Shown: in pieces, positions 45,871-56,529 of the stretch
How positions within the stretch are numbered: position 1 is the stretch's first letter
Layout: each line of letters starts with the position of its first letter
Origin: Parelaphostrongylus tenuis
Lineage: Eukaryota > Nematoda > Chromadorea > Rhabditida > Metastrongylidae
Assembly: GCA_019055375.1 (NCBI GenBank)
Contig: JAHQIW010001998.1
Coordinates: forward strand, 124,001 to 188,000
Length of the DNA: 64,000 nucleotides
Direction of reading: 5' to 3'
Made by a program: the position numbers and the translations under genes
Notes under the pieces: generated by a model
The model's database searches: none
Seen by the model: only the letters and a program-made list of their open reading frames with translations
What the model was told of the DNA's origin: nothing

Positions 45871-46867
45871 GTTCCGGTTCTTTTCACTCATTTTTTTAAT
45901 TCTGAGAAATTATAATCTGACTCATTTTCGAAAGTAAATCCTGTTCCACATAGCGGACTTATACGTCACTGTGACGAGACGGAAGAAAATGGTGTTTTGG
46001 GTACGGCTTAATGACAACTCAGATGAGTATAAGTGAACAGATATCATGGTTTCTAGCAGCTCAAAATATTTCGTTCTGCTGTGAAGTCTCAGAGCTTAAT
46101 CTCTTCACACCAAGTGATGAAACTGAATTCTTCATGCTTCATAGTATTGGTTATATCAGGAGAATAAAGAGGTAATCGGTAGGAGTTCAGAGATTTCTAC
46201 TCTTTTATGCGGATATGCATGTCTATCAATCATTATGAAACATAACGAGCAGGTCAGATTCAAGCAGATGAACTTCACATGATCATTCGACTAATGAATG
46301 CTGTGATAGAGGGGTAATGGTAACAAACAGAGAGCTATGAAGTACCCCGATACAGTTTCTGTGCTCCCAGCAAAACCAGGTTCAATTGGCCCTCACATAC
46401 AAATAAAGTAAAGAGGCGACAGGTTCTCCAACAGTGTCTACTAGCTACAAAATATTCAGCCGGGTTATAGGTACAGTGAAAACTGATCAAAAACTGCATG
46501 CATCCATTTTGTAAGATTTAATCTGACTGTTTGCAGTCAATCCAATGATAGACTTTTTGAGGCTTCATGGAAGCCATAGATACTGCACTGCTTTAACTTT
46601 ACGTGAGAAACAGTTATTTATAACAACAGAAGGTTTCCTATTTTCCTTGAGAGCACATTGCTCTCAATTCATTTCAAAAATCCTTGCTACGAAAAAAAAA
46701 TCGATAAGGGGTTGTGAAAGCGCTTCGACATCTGATACTGTTCTATTAAGAAACCGTAAATTGACCGTTGAAAAAGCACAACCCTCTTTTGACACTTTAT
46801 TGATCCGTTTTCACAGTGCTTTTCTCAATGTGCGGATTTCACTACCCTTAACATCCTATCGTTTTTC

Positions 46868-47036
46868 GTCTTCTTCTGAACGTCGCCTAATACTGGTAGA
46901 CTTCATCTTCTTGCGAATTCGAGGAAAGTGTGGTTGTGGCGTTCTAGGACGCTCGTTGTGACTGCCGGAGAGTGTTAGGGTGGGGTTCGACCTCGCGCGA
47001 GCGCGAAGTGTCACAACTACTTGGCCACGGTGCCCC
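46868..47036 (-). repeat. tRNA-derived SINE, family B
   Basis: Reads on the minus strand from GGGGGCACCGTGGCCAAGTAG through CTCTCCGGCAGTCACAACGAG to AAGAAGATGAAGTC. It forms the 3' part of a 138-codon + frame (46545-46961), which is therefore not a gene. Confidence 0.55.
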
Positions 47037-47550
47037 CGGAAAAAGTTTTTTTTTTGTTTTCTGTCTTTCTTGTTCCCAATATGCATTGAGTGGCAGCTAA
47101 CCGAAGGAATGATCGAAGTCCTAGGCCCACTCGCAGTGCAAGCAGGACTGCGTCCGTTTGCAAATACGTCAAAAATCTGGTATTGAGGCCCTCTCTTTGA
47201 CTACAGTAAAAGAATCGGCAAACTCTTCACTCGTTCAACAACGCCGAAAGAGGACGGTGTTACGCCAGTCTAGCCGACAGCAAAGGTTCTGAGCAGCGTT
47301 CTGAGATTTTACGCGACAGCCGATCTCATTGCTCATCACAAAAAGCATAAGACTAAAGTTTCTTTTCAGAATATTTAATGATTTAGCAAGTTCATGTTTC
47401 CAAATTCCTTGTAGGTTGTAAAGAAAAAGTACTATATGCAAATTTGATATCGATGACTTGCAAAGTTGATACTTCCATTCTGATCCGCTTCTGACATTTT
47501 TCGATGAGAGTATTTTCAGAAAAAACTTCAGGAAAAAACGTCCCACTTAC

Positions 47551-47657
47551 CGTTATAAGGTTCCATTTTGTGACTTATGATTTCATATGGGTACGTGATA
47601 GCGTATATGGCAACAGTCATGGAAATCGCTATCAAAAGTACGAACCTCGGCGAGATC
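47551..47657 (-). CDS. Copy 3 exon 7
   Basis: 107 nt: ISPRFVLLIAISMTVAIYAI then YPYEIISHKMEPYN. CTTCAG acceptor, GTAAGT donor, phase 1, joining exon 8 as PYNETLRTGC. Confidence 0.8.
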
Positions 47658-47984
47658 CTGAAGCAGTGGAATCCTATAAAGAACTTCAGAGGAGAAGAGC
47701 AGTATTCTCATGATACAGGTAATTTGTAGAATAAAATCCTATTTTGCAGCTTTCATAAAAGTCCTATGGTTTTGTAACTGAATGTCGATGTACATTGAGT
47801 GATAAGCATAACTCGGAACCTCAGAAGAAAGTTGAAAACGAGTTTCATCTTCTATGGACGCGTGTGTTGGCCATTATGCTACCAGGGTCCTTGCACTGCT
47901 GGTAATCTTCCCCCAAAATCCGTTGGACGGTTTGCTGCTGAGAGATTTGATACCTTATATATCGGTCGAAAAGGTAGTGAAACA

Positions 47985-48060
47985 ATGCCTAGGTAGTCTA
48001 GCGGTTAGCACACGTCCTTGACAAAGTGTGAACGTGAGTTCAACTCCTATCTGAGACTTC
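47985..48060 (+). repeat. tRNA-like sequence
   Basis: GTAGTCTAGCGGTTAGCACA resembles an A box and GTGAGTTCAACTCC a B box at normal spacing, but the outer stem does not close by eye. Probably a tRNA pseudogene or SINE head. Confidence 0.4.
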
Positions 48061-48271
48061 GCGTTTTGAAGATCACTCGGCTTTCCGGAATTTGTAAGCA
48101 AATCTCAAAAACGGACTTGTTGGCTTTTACGTTTACTAAAATCTTAATCATTGAGCGTTATATGATATCAGACCATAAGGTATCGAGAAAGTGAAAGTTA
48201 ATATCATGAATTTCTTCAAATCAAGCAAGTCCTGAAATAGCATAATTTCTCTGAGAATGAAATGTTCGTAC

Positions 48272-48434
48272 ATTCTTAATCGAAAAATAATGAACGCCGC
48301 GGAGCACGATAATGGCGAATACTCCAGCAAGACCTGTGCAACTAGTTAGAACTTTCGTCATCTTCTGACCATCCCATCCATACGCGATCATCACAAATAC
48401 AGGAAACAACACTCCAATTAAGAAAATTGTACGA
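48272..48434 (-). pseudogene. Copy 3 exon 6 (one extra base)
   Basis: It encodes GVLFPVFVMIAYGWDGQKM and LTSCTGLAGVFAIIV. An extra base near 48301-48307, judged against copy 2, breaks the frame. With it removed the exon ends FRLR and the phase matches exon 7. Confidence 0.65.
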
Positions 48435-48743
48435 CTTCAAAATCCGAACTATCAATAATTTTCGACACATATAATCAATGTATATTTTCTCTTAATAAGC
48501 TTGAACAAGATTGAAAAAACCACTTCTGTTCCACTGACGTATCGCCGTCAAATTTTACTTGACGCTACAACACATACTCGGGACGCGTGAGGGTATTGTG
48601 CACTGTCGACGCGAATACTTGGTTCTGAAGGCGAATAAGATACCAAAGATCTAGCCAATTAAAAGCTCTCATCATTTTCATGGAGGAATGTCAGTTAGAG
48701 AAAATATACACTGATTGTTCCAAACATAAAATCTCAGACTTAC

Positions 48744-48845
48744 GTGCTTAGTGTTATCGAATTGAAATAATTAGCGCTTTCTCCAACCAGCACAACACGA
48801 TCAGAGACAAATAGAGATCCACTGACAATACATGTTTGATTCGAG
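48744..48845 (-). pseudogene. Copy 3 exon between 5 and 6 (tentative, one base missing)
   Basis: It reads VLSVDLYLSLIVLCWLEKAL in one frame and NSITLST in another before a GTAAGT donor. One missing base near 48758-48772 would join them. Its phase then fits exon 6 (RTIFLIGVLFPVF). The acceptor (TATCAAAG) and the join to exon 5 are weak. Confidence 0.4.
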
Positions 48846-48989
48846 CTTTGATATTCACCAAGTTAAACAATTCATCAGTTTCTAAACAAGGCATGTCTGG
48901 CACTTAGAATTGGAGACTACTTTTAATTTATGTAAATAATCTCTTAACTTGATAGGGTATACGAAGTCTTAAAAAGACATTTGGTTAGC

Positions 48990-49037
48990 AATATATATAT
49001 ATATATATATAAATTTATTTATTTATTTATTTAGGGT
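48990..49037. repeat. (TA)n followed by (TTTA)n microsatellite
   Basis: Alternating TA to about 49012, then TTTA/ATTT repeats. Confidence 0.85.
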
Positions 49038-49164
49038 GAGTAAAAATACTGTATAGTTATTATCTCGTTAATTCTGGCACTGATCTGAAATTTTTAGTTA
49101 GGCTGGCAATTTTATTGAATTTTTGTTTAGTTTTGGATTAGAATCTGTTTTGATTACTGTTCTG

Positions 49165-49465
49165 TTTCATATTATACCTTTCCTTCGAGTGCTTTATTAA
49201 GGACCACGCTCAAATTTCAATAGATCCTTTCATTATTATTTAAGCCAACATGTCATGTGGTCTGGTAAAGGCTCTTGTACAGCCCGAGGACACGTGTTTC
49301 GTCCTTACAGACTCATCAGCCGGGCAGAAACCCGTCGTCTGTCGATCTTTTCATAGTCAGTTCTCTTGGGAGCGTCACACTCCTCATATATAGTTATCGA
49401 CGACCTACGCTTTACACTCTATGTCAGGTGCCTATGTCATTCACCTAACACAGAGTGTTTTCTGT
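49165..49465 (+). repeat. Foldback-family half element
   Basis: Very similar to the left arm at 39870-40110 (CATGTCATGTGGTCTGG, ACACGTGTTTCGTCCTTACA, CCCGTCGTCT), followed by the TTTACACTCTATGTCAG and CACCTAACACAGAGTG inner inverted pair. No right arm. Confidence 0.55.
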
Positions 49466-49469
49466 GGTT

Positions 49470-50150
49470 CTGTTTCAGTTGTGCTCAAGCTATGGATTGT
49501 AAAAATCAACGTTTTGCAGCAGTGGAGCTGTACAAGATGCTCGCACACGTTTCTACCGTATCCATTTTAGCACGTGTCAAAGTCGAAACACTTTACAATC
49601 GCTATAAACAGCGTCAACTTCTTAGAAAGGGTTAGCAGAAGTCTGCAGTAGCCGAGAACCAGAGGACACAGTCATTTTTCGACTTCTTCGATGATCTGAG
49701 GCGGTATTTGCTCCAACAGAAATGCGCCATAGGTGATAATCGACTGAAACGCTGCCAGTTATCAGCAGCAAGCTTTACGGGGCGTACTGGAGCTTTAGAG
49801 TACTCAAAACTCAATGTCGACGGACTCACGCTTCAGCAGGACTGGGCTCTTGCAAATTCGGGTCCGTTTAAACGACTGTCATCTGTCAAAAGCAATTCTG
49901 AGCTTTTGGCGCAGGACTATTTGGCCGTCAAATTTGATTTTACCTATCCTAATGGATTACTACGTGTCGTCCATAGTGGAGGAAAAAGTCTCGGCTACTC
50001 GCTACACTAGCATGGATGCGCTTAAGGTGACTTTGACACCCTAGTGAAATGAAATTACCATGAAATTAATGGAATTATGTGCGACTTTTTTTTTGTAATT
50101 CAACTACTGCTAGATGTTATTTTATGATTCATATTTTGACACACCTGGAG
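49470..50150 (+). mobile_element. Tc1/mariner transposon relic (internally deleted)
   Basis: The N-terminus reads MDCKNQRFAAVELYKMLAHV (mariner-type start with a helix-turn-helix region). The C-terminus reads LMDYYVSSIVEEKVSATRYT, the remains of the last DDE/D acidic motif (usual form NPMDYYVW). The middle is shortened and shifts frame, and the DDE core is gone. Downstream TTTGACACACCTG near 50136-50148 may be the 3' inverted repeat. No matching 5' end was found. Confidence 0.7.
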
Positions 50151-50328
50151 ATAGAGAAATAAATGAAGCAGAGTTCATTCTTTATTAACACTCATAATCT
50201 AATAAATAAACAAAGCAGAGTTTAGACCAGTGTTGAACAGAGAATTCAATAGAATTATGAGCATCAATAAAAAAATCATATCAATGCTAAAATCAACAAT
50301 GAAAATTACACGAACTTCTTATGTAATC

Positions 50329-50362
50329 AGTATATATATATATGCATATATATATATATCTC
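50329..50362. repeat. (TA)n microsatellite
   Basis: TATATATATATATGCATATATATATATATC run. Confidence 0.85.
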
Positions 50363-50849
50363 TTTGTACATAAAATTACTAAGGCCTCATCAGTTTTGCA
50401 TTCCCACATTTTCGTTATGCATTTCGCTTTCCATTTTTCAATCATCACCTGCTCTCATCACTCGTGGTGTTCATGAGTCTCAAAGCAAACTAAAGAACAC
50501 AATTGGTTACTCTGCCACGAAGTTTCCCACAAAAAAAATCAAAAATTACTCTTCCAAAAGTCAGTTAATGAATAAAGTCATACTTCGATTTACACGAAAC
50601 AGCTGCTGCGTGAGATGAAAGCTTCTTGGCTTCTGTACGCATTTATTCTGACATTCCAACGAAAAAGATTGCCAAATGTATGAGCATTAGAGGCAGAGTA
50701 TTTTAGGATTGAAAGCTGTTTTCGAGATAGCCAAATTCTCTGCAAACCGATTACACCGCTTTATACATTAGACAACGCGACATCACATTTTACTGTGCGG
50801 ATCCCAGTATCTCTAGTACTTTATTTCTTGTATGCATCCTTCACAAAGG

Positions 50850-51060
50850 TCTCCGAAAACTTCGAGTCTTCTTCGAGTGCTACTCGAGATCTTGCCTTAT
50901 TTATAAGTGACTAGTCGAGCAGGTCTCCTTGCAAGTTCAGAGAAATACCGGCTAAGGTGTTTCGTACAGCGCTGACTGATTGATCAAAAAGGAATGCCTG
51001 AGAGAGGCACTACCACTTCGTTCCTAGTCGGTTGCACTATTAATCACCCGTCCATTAACC
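50850..51060 (+). repeat. Dispersed repeat, pairs with 62930-63180
   Basis: Shared: TTGC(A)AGTTC/CTCGA(A)GAAATAC, CGCTGA..GATTG, AAAAGGAATGC, TTGTTCCTA-type and (T)TAACC.CATT patches. No domain. Confidence 0.35.
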
Positions 51061-51318
51061 CCGCTCCTTAGATTACATCAACAGCGCTCCGTATCAAAAA
51101 TTCTCACATCATTTAGGGAAAGGTGAGAGTGTCACCATGCTTGTTGTCTAGTGCAAAAAAATATCGTTTCCATAAGATACTCAATCAGAACATAGATAAT
51201 CATAATATCAAAGCACTGAACTCATTTCTAGATAGAGAGCAATTGTTGAGCGTTGAAAATTTAGATTTCCAAAAACATATAACACTAAGGAACCCTTTGT
51301 GGTTTTCGTCGACATTAC

Positions 51319-51468
51319 GTCCTTCAGTCCATATCCGATAATAACGACTGAGACGAAATTTGTAAAGTGTGGCGATCCAAATCGGCGCCGAATAGATGTG
51401 AAACTTCAAAAAATCCTTGATCAGCACAAAGCCAGGGTATCGTACGAACGAGAAAATGAGCTGAAAAA
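51319..51468 (-). pseudogene. Copy 3 exon 5 (one extra base)
   Basis: After a TTCTTTCAG acceptor it reads IFQLIFSFVRYPGFVLIKD then FLKFHIYSAPIWIAT. An extra base near 51364-51370 shifts the frame; the family sequence resumes as TNFVSVVIIGYGLKDV. The donor may be GTAATG at 51318 or GTTCCT near 51293. Confidence 0.75.
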
Positions 51469-51710
51469 CTGAAAGAAAAAAGAATATCAATCAATTTGAA
51501 AGGTACATTTAATTGGTTTGAGTTATTCATCTCAAAGTGTAATCATATAGAACTTCTATAAATAGATAGGGAGCGATAAAAATTTTATCTATCAATATCT
51601 GTCAGCATAAGGGGATTAATGTCGATAGTAACTGCTCCGCCAGACCGCAGACGGTTGGCTGTTGACAGATAGCGTTGTAGTGTAGAAAGAGTGGAGCGCA
51701 AAACGAGTGT

Positions 51711-51825
51711 CGGTGGTGTAACGGCTTAGCACATGCTTGCGGAAAGAGTAAGATCTGAGTTCGAATCCCGGCTGACGCAGACGTTTTTGCACACCACTCT
51801 ACATTACTGGGTTTATGGCAAGATT
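51711..51825 (+). repeat. tRNA-derived SINE-like repeat, family C
   Basis: GTCGGTGGTGTAACGGCTTAG (A-box-like) and GAGTTCGAATCCCGGCTGAC (B-box-like, partly closing a wobble acceptor stem), then TTTGCACACCACTCTACATT. A second copy is at 57770-57860, which argues for a repeat rather than a lone tRNA. Confidence 0.5.
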
Positions 51826-52290
51826 AAAACACTGCAATACGCGGTCAGATAAAATAATTTCTGAAAAAAAATCTTCTTTTCGTCCTTACTAATATCATTT
51901 TTAATTAACGATAAGGCGATTATCTTCTGTGGTCAGGGTAGGCATACTTGAATGGACCTCTCTCCTGAACAGCGATTATTCAATAGACTGATGATATTCA
52001 TTCAAAAGATCCTGCGTTGACCGATTATGGTCTAATTTCCGCTGAATAAAACTTTTCGGTTTGGGCCGGGGATTTGAGACATTTGATCTAGTAGAGGAGG
52101 CATGTCAGAAGTTTTTGATTCAAAGTCCAAGGAATGACAATTCGAGCAGATTCGAAAGCTTACGAATCGTTGGCAGAGATCGTGGATAATGAGTCTTTAT
52201 GTTGAAGAATAATTATTGTTGTTTCCAATCTATGTATAAAGCTTAGAATTTTCAGCGGGAGTTGAGGAACTTTTCCCTTAACCTAATATT

Positions 52291-52904
52291 AGGTCTTCTC
52301 ATAAGTTTTGGCTTTAGAGCGGTGAATACTGAATTTATGAAGCAGAAGTAATTAAAATTGCTTAACAATGTTACTCAACGTACGCGACAGCAGCCTGAAT
52401 ACATTTCGACCATCTCTCAGGCGGGAAATCAATACCGCTTTGTGCAGAATTTTCTGAGCTTTTGATATCAAATTTGTGCATACTTGCCGTGTCATGACCA
52501 CTCAACGAGCCTTTTTCACAATTTGCTGTTTTACGAGTACGAATTTGGGAGTGATACATAGATCGCTTTCGAGAAAATCAACCGCGCAAAGGCTTGAGTA
52601 ACTGTGTTCAGGCAAACAGTGTTTTGCTTCTTTGCTGAGTTTTACGCCGGCATTACCAACTTGAACGACCAGCTGCGCTGCCGGCGTCCACTCGAAGTTG
52701 ATTAAGAGGCCGTCATCGAAGCAACTGAAGAACGATCCGATTGTGATTATCGAGGAGTTGGCCGCCGATTTTGACTATAGTGATCATCAGCACGATGATG
52801 GTCATGCGACAATTAGCAGAATTCTCAACGCAGCAGGGCAAGAAATGAAGGAAGGATCGATGGACTCTTAACATGATTTAGTGTAAAAACTTATGAGGAG
52901 ACCT
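52291..52904. mobile_element. Mariner deletion derivative with matching terminal repeats
   Basis: Ends AGGTCTTCTCATAAGTTTTG and, inverted, AGGTCTCCTCATAAGTTTTT. The left half encodes on the minus strand the C-terminus of a mariner transposase (PPERWSKCIQAAVAYVE then stop, 52371-52559). The right half carries N-terminal-region fragments on the + strand (RPLEVD, EAVIEA, ATISRILNAAG). The two halves face each other, so the element is internally rearranged and cannot encode transposase. Himar/Hsmar1-like group by motif. Confidence 0.7.
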
Positions 52905-52956
52905 GGTAATACAGTTTATCCATTCTAGCTACTTTCTGGACATTTTCTTTGACAAA

Positions 52957-53263
52957 GAGCGCACGTAGAGCAGTGGCTAGAGGTGCTTTGCGCCACGTAA
53001 GAGGTTAATAGTTCACTCTTGCGCTCATGGCTCACCAAGCCATGCATCCCTCCGGAGTCGGTAAAGTGAAACCGACTGATCTCAGACTTGTCTGGAGAGA
53101 TAAGCAGCAATGACTCGGTACAGCGGGAGGCAACCGGGACTCATTGTAAGAGGCCAAATACACATTCAATCACCTCAAGCGAACTCAAAAATTGAAGACG
53201 AATATATGGCACATCCCTCAAAGATTCATCAACGTCGAGAGCTTTATCCTTTATCCTTTATTC
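52957..53263 (+). repeat. tRNA-derived SINE, family A, copy 5
   Basis: Head GAGCGCACGTAGAGCAGTGG, blocks AAGCCATGCATCCCTCCG, GAGTCGGTAAAGTG, AGACTTGTCTGGAGAGATA, end GAGCTTTATCCTTTATCC. It lies between exons 4 and 5 of copy 3. Confidence 0.6.
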
Positions 53264-53384
53264 TTCGACATGATTAATAAGAAGCATTTCTGAGTGCGTA
53301 TAGTTATTTAGTTATTTAGTTTTAGCTTACGATGTATTCAAAATTTCGTCAATAAAATAGTACTTGTGTACATCTACGACTTAC

Positions 53385-53498
53385 TTGGTCCAACAAGAAA
53401 AGGGAGCATATTCGCAATGACGAACGCCGAATAAGCTCTCGTGCGGTCTTGTGCAGTACTTACGGCGGCGAAGTAAGAGCGAAGTATCGTCGACGAAC
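53385..53498 (-). CDS. Copy 3 exon 4
   Basis: 114 nt: SSTILRSYFAAVSTAQDRTR then AYSAFVIANMLPFLVGP. AAATAG acceptor, GTAAGT donor. It holds the MFSD8-type RSY..A.TS..ERT motif. Confidence 0.85.
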
Positions 53499-54501
53499 CT
53501 ATTTGAGATGAGAAAAAAACATTCTAATATACATCGACAATTCTGCAAGTCATGTGCACTCCATAGCTATTCGAACCGAAACGACACAGTTTCAGCGGTT
53601 GCTTTCAGAGACTTTTTTGATTAATCGGTTGAGATGAGGCGACGGTGGAATATTTATAGTAGTCACTATGGGTTTTGTGTGGATCAACTGAAGTTTTATG
53701 ATTTTAGCGATCTATTGCAAATGACCATTAACTTTCGCGCATTTGGCAGTTCATAGTTGGCTCACGCTGAGCAGAGCCCATCTACGAGTCGTTCCAACTG
53801 AACTGAGGGCTAGAGTGCAATGCATAGCGAATTGTACTTTCTGATGAACTCGCTCAAATAGCGAAAGCAATGCAGCTACAAAGCAAACCTGTACTACGGT
53901 GCACCGTAGTCACATAAAGCAACAACCATTTTCAACCACTACCAGCTCATTTCAGAAGGTAAAAAATCTTTGCTTTTCTGCAAGAAATCTTTTTTCATTT
54001 TTTTCGCAGTGCCCCACGCAATAATTATCAGGCAAAAGGAGCAAAAATAGATATCATATCAAGGGCGTGTGCATGTTGTACCCTTTATATAAACTAGCAA
54101 AGCACCAGTAAAAGTTTGAAGATTGCGAGATAAACGAAGCTTAAGTTTTGCACACCAACTCTCACCTAATCAATATCATTAATGGTACGCTGGTGAAAAA
54201 GTTTTTGCGAATTGTGCATTGCTGAAATGTGCTGTTTGATATTGTTGGAACATATTCCTGAATAAATGTGGTTATGTTATAGTTGATTTCAATGCGTATT
54301 TTCCTTGATGCTATGTTGCAATGACGTATATTCGTTGTTCAATATACATTTTGTGGACTGTGGAAAGGTGTTAGTTAGGCAAAGTAACCGCGGTTTTGGC
54401 ACGGTTCGAAACTGCAACTATTTTCGTATCAATCTGATACGTTACATTGCTAGGGAAATGAGAAATAAACCCATATCGATGGTTGAAATGACGAGACTCA
54501 C

Positions 54502-54629
54502 TGGTCGCGATTCCGAGGAAGAAGTAGCAGAACATCATAAGATAGCGCCTTCCTTCTGTCAAAAGTTCTACGGAAAGATAGAGACAACAGGAGAAGAATG
54601 CAATCACTCTGCCCACAATTAGAGGTATC
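54502..54629 (-). CDS. Copy 3 exon 3
   Basis: 128 nt: IPLIVGRVIAFFSCCLYLSV, ELLTEGRRYLMMFC, FLGIATS. TTTCTAG acceptor, GTGAGT donor; phases join exons 2 and 4 exactly. Confidence 0.85.
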
Positions 54630-55024
54630 CTAGAAATTTTTAAAAAATTGCTCACTATAGAAATGCACACCTAAAAGTTGTAACCTTTTGTAAATTCAGC
54701 AAATTATAGTAGGGAAACATTGGCTGGGTGTTACACTATGGTCCATTTAGGTCTTCTACGTTTCATGAGCTGATAAATTGCTGATAGACTGCGATACGAT
54801 ATGAAACTTTGATAGACATGTCGTACGCTGAACGCCTCATGTCACTTTATTTCACCACTAGGGTTTGGTGAAGATGTGAATGAAGCGCTATCATATAAAT
54901 CAGCGAGATGAGATGCAAAAGAGCTATACTGGCATGATACATACAAATCTTTTTCATATATTTCTTTCGCCACAAATACGACGCAGTTGTTGCCGTCCAT
55001 GGTGGCCTATTCCGTATATTTCAT

Positions 55025-55724
55025 CTATAAAACAGCCTCTATCTGTGGGCTATTGGTGCCTTTCAATTCGTGCGACAGGACTGACAAGTTCTTCCTCTTT
55101 TAGATTTCTGCCTATTTGCAGAACAAGGCGGAGCTGACCACATTTACCATCACATATCTTGCACAGATCAAACGTTGTGCCCATTTCACAATATAAATCA
55201 TACTGTTCACTTGTTACCTCTACTCGATCTGCCGGTGGAGCTTCTGCATTTGTGCTTAAATCGATTTCTTTACATTATCATGAGGAAACAAGTAGAATCC
55301 ATTTTTTCTTTTACCATAAAGATTTGGATTAGGAATTTATTTTGCGGTTTAGTTCGAAATATTTCTCCGTCTAGAGTGACATGATCTGTCGTCCTTTGCT
55401 CAGGACCAGTGCAAGATGGTCGAGAGACGTAACTTCCAGGTTTATCCAGTAGTTTTCCCAAGTTCTTTTCATTCTTATCATAAGTGATGGAAATCACATA
55501 GCCGGGACGGGCTGCATATAACATTTGTCAATTATAAAGAGGAGTTCCCATGGAGAAAACAATCTTGTGAAAGACATGAAATTCAAATCTGGATACAGGG
55601 TCGTTTTCATTTCGGCCAACTTTTGGAAATCGTCACCACTAAAAAGAAGCATAGGAAAAATCATAATCGAAAGTTTTGCCAGTGTTCGTTGCTCTTTTGA
55701 TTGTTCCTCAAAAATCGATTTTGT
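55025..55724 (-). pseudogene. sli-1: Cbl / SLI-1-like E3 ubiquitin ligase fragment
   Basis: An unrecorded gene fragment inside intron 2 of copy 3, same strand. In order it shows: part of the four-helix region of the Cbl TKB domain (EEQSKEQRTLAKLSIM), FMSFTRLFSPWELL (the FTRLFQPW stretch before the SH2), SH2 sequence ([57 protein letters not shown]), the linker ([20 protein letters not shown]), and a decayed RING finger (LCKIC.., [19 protein letters not shown]). Cbl proteins bind phosphotyrosine on receptor kinases and ubiquitinate them. Here the helix/EF-hand part is shortened, at least two frameshifts fall around the SH2 end, and the RING cysteine pattern is broken, so it cannot work. A TTTCTTCAG acceptor-like site precedes it, which suggests a genomic exon copy, although an intronless retrocopy is possible. 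Confidence 0.75.
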
Positions 55725-56127
55725 CTGAAGAAATTCAACACCGATTTGGGTTTCCTTTAAATACCTGTATTTGACAAGCTGCCGCGAAAATTAGGGTGAT
55801 TTTTATTGAATATAAACCACTCGAGTGTGGATATTCAATGAAATTTTCAGAATGAAAGGAGAGGATTTCTTGAAGGAGGGTATGTTCTTGAACATATCTT
55901 AACAACATTGCCGTTCAACTTAAACGTTTATATTAACATTCAACGACTATGATTTAGTGGGGGGAGGGGGTGATGTCGCGGAAGTGGAATACTGATCACC
56001 CTAAATGTGCCTTACCCCTGTGCTCTACGTCATTCCTCTCAATCCTCTCTAACAGAGAAAGGATTGAGATCAATCTGGCGACATATCATCAGCTCATCTT
56101 AGCTCTCAAACTTGAGTATATAAAAAA

Positions 56128-56360
56128 GAGCGCATGTGGCGTAGTGGTTAGAGGTGCTTTCACCATACATGATCGCTCATTCGATGGTCGATAGTTCGGT
56201 CCCAAGGCTCCCAAGTCTTCCATTTCTTCAGGGCCAGCGCATTGACACGACTTGTCTGCGAACTTAGCAGCTTCTGACAAGGCACAACGGTAGGCCACCG
56301 CGAATCATTGTAGAGGCCGAATGTGCAGTGAATCATCTCAAAAGCAGCTATAATTGAGAG
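56128..56360 (+). repeat. tRNA-derived SINE, family A, diverged copy 6
   Basis: Head GAGCGCATGTGGCGTAGTGG and GGTCGATAGTTCGG; the body keeps GACTTGTCTG, AGGCCACCGCGA.TCATTGTA and GAATCATCTCAAA.GCA. The most diverged member. Confidence 0.5.
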
Positions 56361-56529
56361 CTCGACATCTAAACTTCGACCTTGTGTGTGACGAAGCGCA
56401 TCTCTAAGCACTAACTGCAGTGGTTCGAAAAATAACACACACAAATGAGAGGATCGGCAATGGGACAGTGACTGGCACAAAGTCTTGCAATGCACTTATG
56501 TCTAAATCATAAATCAAAATCCGCACTGG

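Noticed and set aside
46545..46961. 138-codon + strand open frame
   Set aside because: Its 3' part is a reversed family B SINE, and the rest has no recognisable features on either strand.
47985..48060. Functional tRNA
   Set aside because: A and B boxes are present but the acceptor and T stems do not pair; kept only as a tRNA-like repeat.
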